Source: Calliopsis andreniformis (Eukaryota; Arthropoda; Insecta; Hymenoptera; Andrenidae). From it: 64,000 nucleotides of DNA. Below are positions 1 to 11,750 of this stretch, in pieces. A program made the translations under genes and the position numbers. Numbering within the stretch: position 1 is the first letter of the stretch; each line of letters begins with the position of its first letter. Below the pieces are notes generated by a model. The model ran no database searches and was not told the origin of the DNA. It worked only from the letters and a program-made list of their open reading frames with translations. The stretch lies in assembly GCF_051401765.1 (NCBI RefSeq), contig NW_027480597.1, positions 124,001 through 188,000 of the forward strand, given 5' to 3'.

Positions 1-659
1 TGGCTATGGCTATGGCTGCTATGGTTATGGCTATGGCTGCTATGGCTGTGGCTATGGCTATGGCTGCTTTGTCTATGGCTATGGCCATGACTGCTATGGC
101 TATGGCTATGGCTGCTATGGGTTTGGCTATGGCTATGGCTGCTATGGCTATGGCTATGTCTGCTATGGCTATGGCTATGGCTATGGCTGCTATGGCTATG
201 TCTATGGCTATAACTGCTATGGCTATGGCTATGGCTGCTATGGCTATGGCTATGGCTGCTATGGCTGTGGTTATGGCTGCTATGGCTATTGCTATGGCTG
301 CTATGCCTATGGCTATGGCTGCTATGGCTATGGCTATGGCTATGGCTGCTATGGCTATGGCTATGGCTATGACTGCTATGGCTATGTCTATGGCTGCTAT
401 GGGTATGGCTATGCCTATGGCAGCTATGGCTATCGCTATGGCTGCTATGGCTGTGGCTATGTCTGCTATGGCTATGGCTATGGCTGCTATGGCTATGGCT
501 ATGGCTGCTATGGCTATGGCTATGGCCATGGCTGCTATGGCTATGGCTATGGCTATGACTGCTATGGCTATGGCTATGGCTATGACTGCTATGGCTATGG
601 CTATGGCCGCTATGGATATGGCTATGGCTATGGCTGCTATGGCTACGGCTTTGGCTACT
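1..659 (+). repeat. Left-edge segment, also present at 62,812-63,470 and near 7,117-7,570
   Basis: Base 1 aligns with base 62,812 (offset 62,811) and with base 7,117. Shared landmarks are a GGTTAT unit at 24, a GCTTTGTCT variant near 64, a GGGTTTGG unit at 119 and a GGCTATAACT variant near 207. The segment is therefore the tail of a ~7 kb unit whose beginning lies outside the window. The 62,812 copy is nearly identical. The 7,117 copy agrees at first and then differs by small indels. Bases from about 490 onward also match the copy starting near 24,622. Confidence 0.8.
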
Positions 660-2136
660 ATGGCTATCGCTATGGCTGCTATGGCTATGGCAATGGCTGC
701 TATGGCTATGGTTATGGCTATGAATGCTAAGGCTATGGCTATGTCTACGGCTGCTGTGGCTCTGGCTCCGGCTGCTATGGGTATGCCTATGGCTGCTATG
801 GCTATCGCTATGGCTGCTATGGCTGCTATGGCTATGGCTATGGCTGCTACGGCTATGGCTATGGCTGCTATGGCTATGGCTATGGCTATGGCTATGGCTG
901 CTATGGCTATGTCTATGTCTATGGCTATGGCTGCTATGGCTATGGCTGTGGCTACTATGGCCATAGCTACAGCAGCTATGGCTATGGCTATGGCTGCTAT
1001 GGCTATGGTTATGTCTATGGCTGCTACGGATATGGCTATGTCTACGGCTGTTGCGGCTCTGGCTCTGGCTGCTATGGATATGCCTATGGCTGCTATGGCT
1101 ATGGCTATGGCTGCTATGGCTGTGGTTATGGCTGCAACGGCTATGGCAATGGCTGCTATGGCTATGGCTATGGCTGCGGCTGCTATGGCTACGGCTGCTA
1201 TTGCTATGGCTATGGCTGCTATGGCTATGGCTATGGCTATGTCTGCTATGACTATGGCTACGGCCAAGGCTGCCATGGCTATGGCTATGGCTATGTCTGC
1301 TATGGCTATGGCTATGGCTAAGGCTGCTGTGGCTATGGCTATGGCTGCTACGGCTATGGCTATGGCTATGGCTATGGCTGCTATGGCTATGGCTGTTATG
1401 GCTATGGCTATGGCTATGACTGCTATGGCTATGGCTATGGCTGCTATGGCTATCGCTATGGCTGCTATGGCTATGGCTATGGCTGCTATGGCTATGGTTA
1501 TGGCTATGAATGCTAAGGCTATGGCTATGTCTACGGCTGCTGTGGCTCTGGCTCCGGCTGCTATGGGTATGCCTATGGCTGCTATGGCTATCGCTATGGC
1601 TGCTATGGCTGCTATGGCTATGGCTATGGCTGCTACGGCTATGGCTATGGCTGCTATGGCTATGGCTATGGCTATGGCTATGGCTATGGCTGCTATGGCT
1701 ATGTCTATGTCTATGGCTATGGCTGCTATGGCTATGGCTGTGGCTACTATGGCCATGGCTACAGCAGCTATGGCTATGGCTATGGCTGCTATGGCTATGG
1801 TTATGTCTATGGCTGCTAAGGATATGGCTATGTCTACGGCTGTTGCGGCTCTGGCTCTGGCTGCTATGGATATGCCTATGGCTGCTATGGCTATGGCTAT
1901 GGCTGCTATGGCTGTGGTTATGGCTGCAACGGCTATGGCAATGGCTGCTATGGCTATGGCTATGGCTGCGGCTGCTATGGCTACGGCTGCTATTGCTATG
2001 GCTATGGCTGCTATGGCTATGGCTATGGCTATGTCTGCTATGACTATGGCTACGGCCAAGGCTGCCATGGCTATGGCTATGGCTATGTCTGCTATGGCTA
2101 TGGCTATGGCTAAGGCTGCTGTGGCTATGGCTATGG
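660..2136 (+). repeat. 786-bp tandem pair (first of four occurrences)
   Basis: The stretch 660-1350 recurs at 1446-2136 with offset 786, rising to 792 after one extra GGCTAT in the second copy. Landmarks are ATGAATGCTAAGG (at 721 and 1507), GGTATGCCTATGG, the triplets ACA GCA GCT after GCC AT(A/G), and GCAACGGCTATGGCAATGG. The two copies differ at a handful of positions, for example CTACGGATATGG at 1024 against CTAAGGATATGG at 1815. The same pair occurs at 8391-9465 (second copy cut short) and 24,792-26,268, and one member starts at 63,471 and runs to the window edge. Between the repeats, 1351-1445 is ordinary hexamer filler. Confidence 0.85.
727..776 (+). repeat. Marker block M1 (TAA block), exemplar copy
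   Basis: A recurring ~50-bp landmark reads in frame 2 as TGC TAA GGC TAT GGC, then TAT GTC TAC GGC TGC TGT, then GGC TCT GGC TCT or GGC TCC. It carries the stop that breaks the Gly-Tyr-Cys frame, plus two of the rare CpG-containing or Ser/Cys-Cys variants. Further copies include those near 1513, 3163, 4744, 7657, 12,267, 15,407, 15,888, 18,104, 20,358, 24,859, 27,295, 37,378 and 63,538, usually 200-900 bp apart. A subtype has TGC replaced by TCC (CCTAAGG, e.g. 4207, 5545), and another has GGC CCC TAA (7000, 24,310, 62,277, 62,697). These blocks act as tags for tracing segments. Confidence 0.8.
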
Positions 2137-2230
2137 CCGCTTTGGCAATGGCTACAGCTGCTATGGCTATGGCTATGACATTGGCTGCTATGGCTATGGC
2201 TATGATTATAGCTGCTATGGCTGTGGCTAT

Positions 2231-2290
2231 GTGTGTGTCTGCTATGGATATAGCTATGGTTGCGATGGCTCTGCCTACGGCTGCTATGGC
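2231..2290 (+). repeat. Marker block M2 (GTGTGTGTC block), exemplar copy
   Basis: The block begins GTG TGT GTC TGC (or TAC) TAT, followed by GGA TAT AGC TAT GG, then a GCTCTGCCTACGG or GCTATGCCTACGG variant and a TATCGC unit. I locate copies starting at 2231, 5900, 12,053, 14,345, 14,906, 16,046, 18,743, 21,761, 23,393, 26,363, 30,032, 32,885, 34,022, 36,314, 36,875, 38,447, 40,739, 41,300, 42,440, 45,209, 45,770, 46,910, 49,979, 51,317, 54,386, 56,018, 56,660, 59,729 and 61,361, with a truncated one near 9,706. All start at the same codon phase. Copies at 42,440, 46,910, 51,317 and 56,660 share the variant GTG TAT GTC, marking descent by successive duplication. It is the least hexamer-like element in the array. 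Confidence 0.8.
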
Positions 2291-3166
2291 TATCGCTATG
2301 GCTGCTATGGCTATGGTTATGGCTGCTATGGCTATGGCTATGGCTGCAATGGCTACGGCTATGGCTGCTATGGGTATGGCTATGGCTATGGCTATGGCTG
2401 CTATGGGTATGGCTATGGCTGCTATGGCAATGGCTATGGCTATGGCTATGGATGCTATGGCTATGTCTATGGCTATGGCTGCTATGGCTATGGCTTTGGC
2501 TACTATGGCCATGCCTATGGCAGCTATGGCTATGGCTATGGCTGCTATGGCTGTGGTTATGTCTGCTATGGCTATGGCTATGGCTGCTATGGTTATGGCT
2601 ATGGCTGCTATGGCTGTGGCTATGGCTATGGCTGCTTTGTCTATGGCTATGGCCATGATTGCTATGGCTATGGCTATGGCTGCTATGGGTATGGCTATGG
2701 CTATGGCTGCTATGGCTATGACTATGTCTGCTATGGCTATGGCTATGGCTATGGCTGCTATGGCTATGTCTATGGCTATGACTGCTATGGCTATGGCTAT
2801 GGCTGCTATGGCTATGGCTATGGCTGCTATGGCTGTGGTTATGGCTGCTATGGCTATTGCTATGGCTGCTATGGATATGGCTATGGCTGCTATGGCTATG
2901 GCTATGTCTATGGCTGCTATGGGTATGGCTATGCCTATTGCAGCTATGGCTATGGCTATGGCTGCTATGGCTGTGGCTATGTCTGCTATGGCTATGGCTA
3001 TGGCTGCTATGGCTATGGCTATGGCTGCTATGGCTATGGCTATGGCTATGGCTATGGCTGCTATGGCTATGGCTATGGCTATGACTGCTATGGCTATGGC
3101 TATGGCCGCTATGGATATGGCTATGGCTATGGCTGCTATGGCTATGATTATGTCTATGGCTGCTAA
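2231..3166 (+). other. Longest Gly-Tyr-Cys open stretch, 311 codons; not supported as a gene
   Basis: In frame 2 this stretch reads about 311 residues of alternating Gly and Tyr with Cys every 6-8 residues and occasional Val, Asp, Asn, His, Phe and Ser. It ends at TGC TAA (3164-3166). It resembles high-glycine-tyrosine keratin-associated proteins and other Gly/Tyr-rich structural proteins in composition only. The first codon is GTG (GTG TGT GTC TGC). I noticed no ATG in this frame anywhere in the window, because Tyr and Gly codons rarely mutate to ATG. There is no signal peptide, no non-repeat N- or C-terminal domain and no upstream regulatory sequence. The length reflects the chance spacing of TAA-bearing marker blocks. 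It could be a relic of a coding ancestor, but I would not annotate it as protein-coding. Confidence 0.25.
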
Positions 3167-6100
3167 GGCTATGGCTATGTCTACGGCTGCTGTGGCTCTG
3201 GCTCTGTCTGCTATGGCTCTGGCTGCTATGGCTATGGCTATGGCCGCTATGGCTGTGGTTATGGCTGCTATGGCAATGGCAATGGCTGCTATGGCTATGG
3301 CTATGGCTATAGCTGCTATGGCTATGGCTATGACTATGGCTATTGCTGCTAAGGCTATGGCGATGGCTATGTCTGCTATGGCTATGGCTATGGCTGCTAT
3401 GGCTGTGGCTATGTCTGCTATGGCTATGGCTATGGCTGCTATGGCTATGGCTATGGCTGCTATGGCTATGGCTATGGCCATGGCTGCTATGGCTATGGCT
3501 ATGGCTATGACTGCTATGGCTATGGCTATGGCTGCTATGGCTACGGCTTTGGCTACTATGGCCATTGCAATGGCTGCTATGGCTATGGCTATGGCTGCTA
3601 TGGGTATGGTTATGGCTATGGCTGCTAAGGCTATGGCTATGCCTACGGCTGCTGTGGCTCTGGCTCCGGCTGATATGAGTATGCCTATGGCTGCTATGGC
3701 TATCGCTATGGCTGCTATGGCTGCTACGCCTATGGCTATGGCTGCTATGGCTATGGCTATGGCTGCTATGGCTATGGCTATGGCTGCTATGGCTGTGGTT
3801 ATGGCAGCTATGGCTATGGCTATGGCTGCTATGGCTGCGGCTATGGCTGATATGACCATGGCTATGGCTGCTATGGCTATGGCTGTGTCTACTATGGCTG
3901 CTATGGCTATAGCTATGGCGGCTATGGCTGCTATGGCTATGGCTATGGCTACTATGGCTATGGATACGGCTGCTATGGCTATGGCTATGGCTATGTCTGC
4001 TACGGCTATGGCTATGGCTGCTATGGCTATGGCTATGGCTATGTCTGCTATGGCTATGGCTATGGCTGCTATGGCTATGGCTATGGCTATGGCTATGGCT
4101 GTTATGGCTATGTCTTTGGCTATGGCTGCTATGGCTATGGTTTTGGATACTATGGCCATGGCTGTGGCGGCTATGGCTATGGCTATGGCTGCTATGGCTA
4201 TGGTTATGTCTATGGCTCCTAAGGCTATGGCTATGTCTACGGCTGCTGTGGCTGTGGTTATGGCTGCTATGGCTATGGCTATGGCTGCTATGGCTGCGGC
4301 TATGCCTGATATGACTATGGCTATGGCTGCTATGGCTATGGCTGTGTCTACTATGGCTGCTATGGCTATAGCTATGGCGGCTATGGCTGCTATGGCTATG
4401 GCTATGGCTACTATGTCTATGGATACGGCTGCTATGGCTATGGCTATGGCTATGTCTGCTATGGCTATGGCTATGGCTGCTATGGTTATGGCTATGGCGA
4501 CTATCGGTGCTATGGCTATTGCTATGGCTACTATGGCTATGGATACGGCTGCTATGGCTATGGCTATGGCTATGTCTGCTATGGCTATGGCTATGGCTGC
4601 TATGGCTATGGCTATGGCTATGGCTATGGCTGCTATGGCTATGTCTTTGGCTATGGCTGCTATGGCTATGGTTTTGGATACTATGGCCATGGCTGTGGCG
4701 TCTATGGCTATGGCTATGGCTGCTATGGCTATGGTTATGTCTATGGCTCCTAAGGCTATGGCTATGTCTACGGCTGCTGTGGCTCTGGCTCTGTCTGCTA
4801 TGGCTCTGGCTGCTATGGCTATGGCTATGGCCGCTATGGCTGTGGTTATGGCTGCTATGGCAATGGCAATGGCTGCTATGGCTATGGCTATGGCTATAGC
4901 TGCTATGGCTATGGCTATGACTATGGCTATTGCTGCTAAGGCTATGGCGATGGCTATGGCTGCTATGGCTATGGCTATGGCTGCTATGGCTGTGGCTATG
5001 TCTGCTATGGCTATGGCTATGGCTGCTATGGCTATGGCTATGGCTGCTATGGCTATGGCTATGGCCATGGCTGCTATGGCTATGGCTATGGCTATGACTG
5101 CTATGGCTATGGCTATGGCCGCTATGGATATGGCTATGGCTATGGCTGCTATGGCTACGGCTTTGGCTACTATGGCCATTGGTATGGCTGCTATGGCTAT
5201 GGCTATGACTGCTATGGCTATGGCTATGGCTGCTGTGGGTATGGCTATGGCTGCTATGGCTATCGCTATGGCTGCTATGGCTGCTACGCCTATGGCTATG
5301 GCTGCTATGGCTATGGCTATGTCTGCTATGGCTATGGCTATGGCTGCTATGGCTATGGCTATGGCTATGTCTGCTATGGCTATGGCTATGGCTGCTATGG
5401 CTATGGCTATGGCTATGGCTATGGCTGTTATGGCTATGTCTTTGGCTATGGCTGCTATGGCTATGGTTTTGGATACTATGGCCATGGCTGTGGCGGCTAT
5501 GGCTATGGCTATGGCTGCTATGGCTATGGTTATGTCTATGGCTCCTAAGGCTATGGCTATGTCTACGGCTGCTGTGGCTCTGCCTCTGGCTGCTATGGCT
5601 ATGGCTATGGCTGCTATGGCTATGGCTATTGCTGCTATGGCTATGGCTATGGTTGCTATGGCTGTGGTTTTGTCTGCTATGGCTATGGCTATGGCTGCTA
5701 TGGTTATGGCTATGGCTGCTATGGCTGTGGTTATGGCTGCGGCTGCTATGGCTATGGCTGCTCTGGCTATGGCTATGGCTAAGGCTGCTGTGGCTATGGC
5801 TATGGCCGCTTTGGCAATGGCTACAGCTGCTATGGCTATGGCTATGGCATTGGCTGCTATGGCTATGGCTATGATTATGGCTGCTATGGCTGTGGCTATG
5901 TGTGTGTCTACTATAGATATAGCTATGGCTGCTATGGCTCTGCCTACGGCTGCTATGGCTATCGCTGTGGCTGCTATGGCTATGGATATGGCTGATATGG
6001 CTGTGGCTATGGCTATGGCTGCTATGACTATGGCTATGGCTGCTATGGCTATCGCTATGGCTGCTATGACTATGGCTACGGCTACGGCTATGGCTGCTAT

Positions 6101-8284
6101 GTCCGCCATGGCTGTAGCTATGGCTGCTATGGCTATCGCTATGGCTGCTATGACTATGGCTATGGCTGCTATGGCTATGGCTATTGCTGCTATGGCTACG
6201 GCTATGGCTGCTATGGCTATGGCTATGGCTTCTATGGCTATGGTTATGACTATGGCAGCTATGGCTATGGCTATGACTGCTATGGCTATGGCTATGGCTA
6301 CGGCTATGGCTGCTATGGCTATGTCTATGGCTATGGCTGCTATGGCTATTGCTTTGGCTGCTATGTCCATGGATATGGCTGCTATGGCTATGGCTATGGC
6401 TGCTATGGCTATGGTTATGTCTACGGCTGCTAAGGCTATGGCTATGTCTACGGCTGCTGTGGCTCTGCCTCTGGCTGCTGGGGCTATGTCTATGGCTGCT
6501 ATGACTGTGGCTATGGCTATGGTTGCTTTGTCTATGGCTATGGCCATGACTGCTATGGCTATGGCTATGGCTGCTATGGGTATGGCTATGGCTATGGCTG
6601 CTATGGCTATGGCTATGGCTGCAATGGCTATGGCTATGGCTGATATGGCTATGGCTATGGCTACTATGGCTATGGATACGGCTGCTATGGCTATGGCTAT
6701 GGCTATGTCTGCTATGGCTATGGCTATGGCTGCTATGGTTATGGCTATGGCGACTGTGGCTGCTATGGCTATGACTATGGCTACTATGGCTATGGATACG
6801 GCTGCTATGGCTATGGCTATGGCTATGTCTGCTATGGCTATGGCTATGGCTGCTATGGCTATGGCTATGGCTATGGCTATGGCTGCTATGGCTATGTCTT
6901 TGGCTATGGCTGCTATGGCTATGGTTTTGGATACTATGGCCATGGCTATGGCGGCTATGGCTATTTCTATGGCTGCTATGGCTATGGTTATGTCTATGGC
7001 CCCTAAGGCTATGGCTATGTCTACGGCTGCTGTGGCTCTGGCTCTGGCTGCTATGGCTATGGCTATGGCTGCTATGGCTATGGCTATGGCTGCTGTGGCT
7101 GTGGTTATGTCTGCTATGGCTATGGCTATGGCTGCTATGGTTATGGCTATGGCTGCTATGGCTGTGGATATGGCTATGGCTGCTTTGTCTATGGCTATGG
7201 CCATGACTGCTATGGCTATGGCTATGGCTGCTATGGGTTTGGCTATGGCTATGGCTGCTATGGCTATGGCTATGTCTGCTATGGCTATGGCTATGGCTAT
7301 GGCTGCTATGGCTATGTCTATGGCTATAACTGCTATGGCTATGGCTATGGCTGCTATGGCTATGGCTATGGCTGCTATGGCTGTGGTTATGGCTGCTATA
7401 GCTATTGCTATGGCTGCTATGGCTATGGCTATGGCTGCTATGGCTATCGCTATGGCTATGGCTGCTATGGCTATGGCTATGGCCATGGCTGCTATGGCTA
7501 TGGCTATGGCTATGACTGCTATGGCTATGGCTATGGCCGCTATGGATATGGCTATGGCTATGGCTGCTATGGCTACGGCTTTGGCTACTATGGCCATTGG
7601 TATGGCTGCTATGGCTATGGCTATGGCTGCTATGGCTATGGCTATGGCTGTGGCTGCTAAGGCTATGGCTATGTCTACGGCTGCTGTGGCTCTGGCTCCG
7701 GCTGCTATGGGTATGCCTATGGCTGCTATGGCTATCGCTACGGCTGCTATGGCTATGGCTATGGCTGCTATGGCTATGGCTATGGCTGCTATGGCCATGG
7801 TTATGTCTATGGCTGCCAAGGCTGTGGCTATGTCTACGGCTGCTGTGGCTCTGGCTCTGGCTGCTATGGTTATGTCTATGGCTGCTATGGCTATGGCTAT
7901 GGCTGCTATGGCTGTGGTTATGGCTGCTATGGCTATTGCTATGGCTGCTATGGCTATGGCTATGCCTGCTATGGCTATGGCTATGGCTATGGCTGCTACG
8001 GCTGTGGCTATGGCTATGACGGCTATGGCTATGGCTATGGCTGCTATGGGTATGGCTATGGCTATGTCTGCTATGGCTATGGCTGCTATGGCTATGGCTA
8101 TGGCTATGGCTGCTATGGCTATGGCTATATCTATGACTGCTATGGCTATGGCTATGGCTGCTATGGGTATGGCTATGCCTATGGCTGCTATGGCTATGGC
8201 CATGACTGCTATGGCTGTGGCTATGACTGCTCTGGCTGTGGCTATGGCTGCTATGGCTATGGCTCTGGCTGCTATGGCTATGGC

Positions 8285-9465
8285 TATGGCTGCTACGGCT
8301 ATGGCTATGGCTATGGCTATGGCTGCTATGGCTATGGCTGTTATGGCTATGGCTATGGCTATGACTGCTATGGCTATGGCTATGGCTGCTATGGCTATCG
8401 CTATGGCTGCTATGGCTATGGCAATGGCTGCTATGGCTATGGTTATGGCTATGAATGCTAAGGCTATGGCTATGTCTACGGCTGCTGTGGCTCTGGCTCC
8501 GGCTGCTATGGGTATGCCTATGGCTGCTATGGCTATCGCTATGGCTGCTATGGCTGCTATGGCTATGGCTATGGCTGCTACGGCTATGGCTATGGCTGCT
8601 ATGGCTATGGCTATGGCTATGGCTATGGCTGCTATGGCTATGTCTATGTCTATGGCTATGGCTGCTATGGCTATGGCTGTGGCTACTATGGCCATAGCTA
8701 CAGCAGCTATGGCTATGGCTATGGCTGCTATGGCTATGGTTATGTCTATGGCTGCTAAGGATATGGCTATGTCTACGGCTGTTGCGGCTCTGGCTCTGGC
8801 TGCTATGGATATGCCTATGGCTGCTATGGCTATGGCTATGGCTGCTATGGCTGTGGTTATGGCTGCAACGGCTATGGCAATGGCTGCTATGGCTATGGCT
8901 ATGGCTGCGGCTGCTATGGCTACGGCTGCTATTGCTATGGCTATGGCTGCTATGGCTATGGCTATGGCTATGTCTGCTATGACTATGGCTACGGCCAAGG
9001 CTGCCATGGCTATGGCTATGGCTATGTCTGCTATGGCTATGGCTATGGCTAAGGCTGCTGTGGCTATGGCTATGGCTGCTACGGCTATGGCTATGGCTAT
9101 GGCTATGGCTGCTATGGCTATGGCTGTTATGGCTATGGCTATGGCTATGACTGCTATGGCTATGGCTATGGCTGCTATGGCTATCGCTATGGCTGCTATG
9201 GCTATGGCTATGGCTGCTATGGCTATGGTTATGGCTATGAATGCTAAGGCTATGGCTATGTCTACGGCTGCTGTGGCTCTGGCTCCGGCTGCTATGGGTA
9301 TGCCTATGGCTGCTATGGCTATCGCTATGGCTGCTATGGCTGCTATGGCTATGGCTATGGCTGCTACGGCTATGGCTATGGCTGCTATGGCTATGGCTAT
9401 GGCTATGGCTATGGCTGCTATGGCTATGTCTATGTCTATGGCTATGGCTGCTATGGCTATGGCTG
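8285..9465 (+). repeat. Start of rearranged unit 2, with second 786-bp pair
   Basis: Sequence from 8285 matches 1340 onward (offset 6,945), and from the ATGAATGCTAAGG landmark at 8452 it also matches 721 onward (offset 7,731). The 786-bp pair is repeated, with landmarks at 8452 and 9238. This copy mixes variants of both parents: it has the CCATAGCTAC form of the 724 copy but the CTAAGGATATGG form of the 1510 copy. The second member breaks off near 9,466, where it jumps into sequence otherwise found near 2,368. Confidence 0.8.
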
Positions 9466-9900
9466 TGGCTACTATGGGTATGGCTATGGCTATGGCTATG
9501 GCTGCTATGGGTATGGCTATGGCTGCTATGGCAATGGCTATGGCTATGGCTATGGATGCTATGGCTATGTCTATGGCTATGGCTGCTATGGCTATGGCTA
9601 TGGCTATGTCTGCTATGACTATGGCTACGGCCAAGGCTGCCATGGCTATGGCTATGGCTATGTCTGCTATGGCTATGGCTATGGCTAAGGCTGCTGTGGC
9701 TATGGATATAGCTATGGTTGCGATGGCTCTGCCTACGGCTGCTATGGCTATCGCTATGGCTGCTATGGCTATGGTTATGGCTGCTATGGCTATGGCTATG
9801 GCTGCTATGGCTACGGCTATGGCTGCTATGGCTATGGCTATGGCTATGACTGCTATGGCTATGGCTATGGCTGCTATGGGTATGGCTATGGCTATGGCTA
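9466..9900 (+). repeat. Mosaic junction zone in unit 2
   Basis: Within about 430 bases the sequence switches parent several times. After GGCTACTATGG (like 1745) it continues as GGTATGG units like 2,368-2,480. Near 9,600 it returns to the GACTATGGCTACGGCCAAGG landmark like 2,041. At 9,700 it jumps from GCTGCTGTGGCTATGG (like 2,117) directly into GATATAGC with GGTTGCGATGG (like 2,246), which deletes most of marker M2. Near 9,870-9,960 it again reads the GGTATGG cluster. Each switch keeps the codon phase. I infer repeated unequal exchange or template switching. Confidence 0.7.
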
Positions 9901-11750
9901 TGGCTGCTATGGGTATGGCTATGGCTGCTATGGCAATGGCTATGGCTATGGCTATGGATGCTATGGCTATGTCTATGGCTATGGCTGCTATGGCTATGGC
10001 TTTGGCTACTATGGCCATGCCTATGGCAGCTATGGCTATGGCTATGGCTGCTATGGCTGTGGTTATGTCTGCTATGGCTATGGCTATGGCTGCTATGGTT
10101 ATGGCTATGGCTGCTATGGCTGTGGCTATGGCTATGGCTGCTTTGTCTATGGCTATGGCCATGATTGCTATGGCTATGGCTATGGCTGCTATGGGTATGG
10201 CTATGGCTATGGCTGCTATGGCTATGACTATGTCTGCTATGGCTATGGCTATGGCTATGGCTGCTATGGCTATGTCTATGGCTATGACTGCTATGGCTAT
10301 GGCTATGGCTGCTATGGCTATGGCTATGGCTGCTATGGCTGTGGTTATGGCTGCTATGGCTATTGCTATGGCTGCTATGGATATGGCTATGGCTGCTATG
10401 GCTATGGCTATGTCTATGGCTGCTATGGGTATGGCTATGCCTATTGCAGCTATGGCTATGGCTATGGCTGCTATGGCTGTGGCTATGTCTGCTATGGCTA
10501 TGGCTATGGCTGCTATGGCTATGGCTATGGCTGCTATGGCTATGGCTATGGCTATGGCTATGGCTGCTATGGCTATGGCTATGGCTATGACTGCTATGGC
10601 TATGGCTATGGCCGCTATGGATATGGCTATGGCTATGGCTGCTATGGCTATGATTATGTCTATGGCTGCTAAGGCTATGGCTATGTCTACGGCTGCTGTG
10701 GCTCTGGCTCTGTCTGCTATGGCTCTGGCTGCTATGGCTATGGCTATGGCCGCTATGGCTGTGGTTATGGCTGCTATGGCAATGGCAATGGCTGCTATGG
10801 CTATGGCTATGGCTATAGCTGCTATGGCTATGGCTATGACTATGGCTATTGCTGCTAAGGCTATGGCGATGGCTATGTCTGCTATGGCTATGGCTATGGC
10901 TGCTATGGCTGTGGCTATGTCTGCTATGGCTATGGCTATGGCTGCTATGGCTATGGCTATGGCTGCTATGGCTATGGCTATGGCCATGGCTGCTATGGCT
11001 ATGGCTATGGCTATGACTGCTATGGCTATGGCTATGGCTGCTATGGCTACGGCTTTGGCTACTATGGCCATTGCAATGGCTGCTATGGCTATGGCTATGG
11101 CTGCTATGGGTATGGTTATGGCTATGGCTGCTAAGGCTATGGCTATGCCTACGGCTGCTGTGGCTCTGGCTCCGGCTGATATGAGTATGCCTATGGCTGC
11201 TATGGCTATCGCTATGGCTGCTATGGCTGCTACGCCTATGGCTATGGCTGCTATGGCTATGGCTATGGCTGCTATGGCTATGGCTATGGCTGCTATGGCT
11301 GTGGTTATGGCAGCTATGGCTATGGCTATGGCTGCTATGGCTGCGGCTATGGCTGATATGACTATGGCTATGGCTGCTATGGCTATGGCTGTGTCTACTA
11401 TGGCTGCTATGGCTATAGCTATGGCGGCTATGGCTGCTATGGCTATGGCTATGGCTACTATGGCTATGGATACGGCTGCTATGGCTATGGCTATGGCTAT
11501 GTCTGCTACGGCTATGGCTATGGCTGCTATGGCTATGGCTATGGCTATGTCTGCTATGGCTATGGCTATGGCTGCTATGGCTATGGCTATGGCTATGGCT
11601 ATGGCTGTTATGGCTATGTCTTTGGCTATGGCTGCTATGGCTATGGTTTTGGATACTATGGCCATGGCTGTGGCGGCTATGGCTATGGCTATGGCTGCTA
11701 TGGCTATGGTTATGTCTATGGCTCCTAAGGCTATGGCTATGTCTACGGCT
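9901..11750 (+). repeat. Copy of 2,395-4,244 at offset 7,506
   Basis: Landmarks in order (a GGATGC unit, TTGCAGC, TAA blocks and the GCTCCGGCTGATATGAG unit) match unit 1 at a constant offset of 7,506. Near 11,750 the sequence moves from the 4,2xx parent to the 5,5xx parent (offset 6,180), omitting one copy of the ~1,326-bp internal duplication present in unit 1. It overlaps the left end of the block (11,145 onward) that is copied to 33,114. It contains no gene-like sequence. Confidence 0.75.

Larger units (their letters stand above)
2137..8284 (+). repeat. Remainder of ~7.7 kb unit 1
   Basis: This stretch carries the body of the first higher-order unit. It includes the longest Gly-Tyr-Cys open stretch (2231-3166), several TAA-bearing marker blocks (around 3164, 3627, 4210, 4752, 5548, 6432, 7003 and 7658) and an internal partial duplication with offset about 1,326 bp (sequence near 4,020-4,240 recurs near 5,340-5,560). 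The sequence up to 8,230 recurs at offset 24,132, shifting to 24,138 after one hexamer insertion near 32,190. The segment ends where the ATGAATGCTAAGG landmark returns at 8452, 7,731 bp after its first occurrence. No conventional gene is visible. Confidence 0.8.

Noticed and set aside
1510..2043. Trp-Leu-rich open stretches (up to 177 codons at 1510 and 25,642, many of 64-140 codons elsewhere)
   Set aside because: These are the base-1 frame of the hexamer (TGG CTA). They end wherever a GAC, AGC or ATA variant makes TGA or TAG. They have no domain, no sensible composition and many non-ATG starts, and are the unavoidable shadow of the repeat.
2231..3166. Annotating a functional keratin-associated protein gene
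   Set aside because: There is no ATG in frame, no characteristic N- or C-terminal sequence and TAA blocks recur every few hundred bases. Composition alone is not enough.
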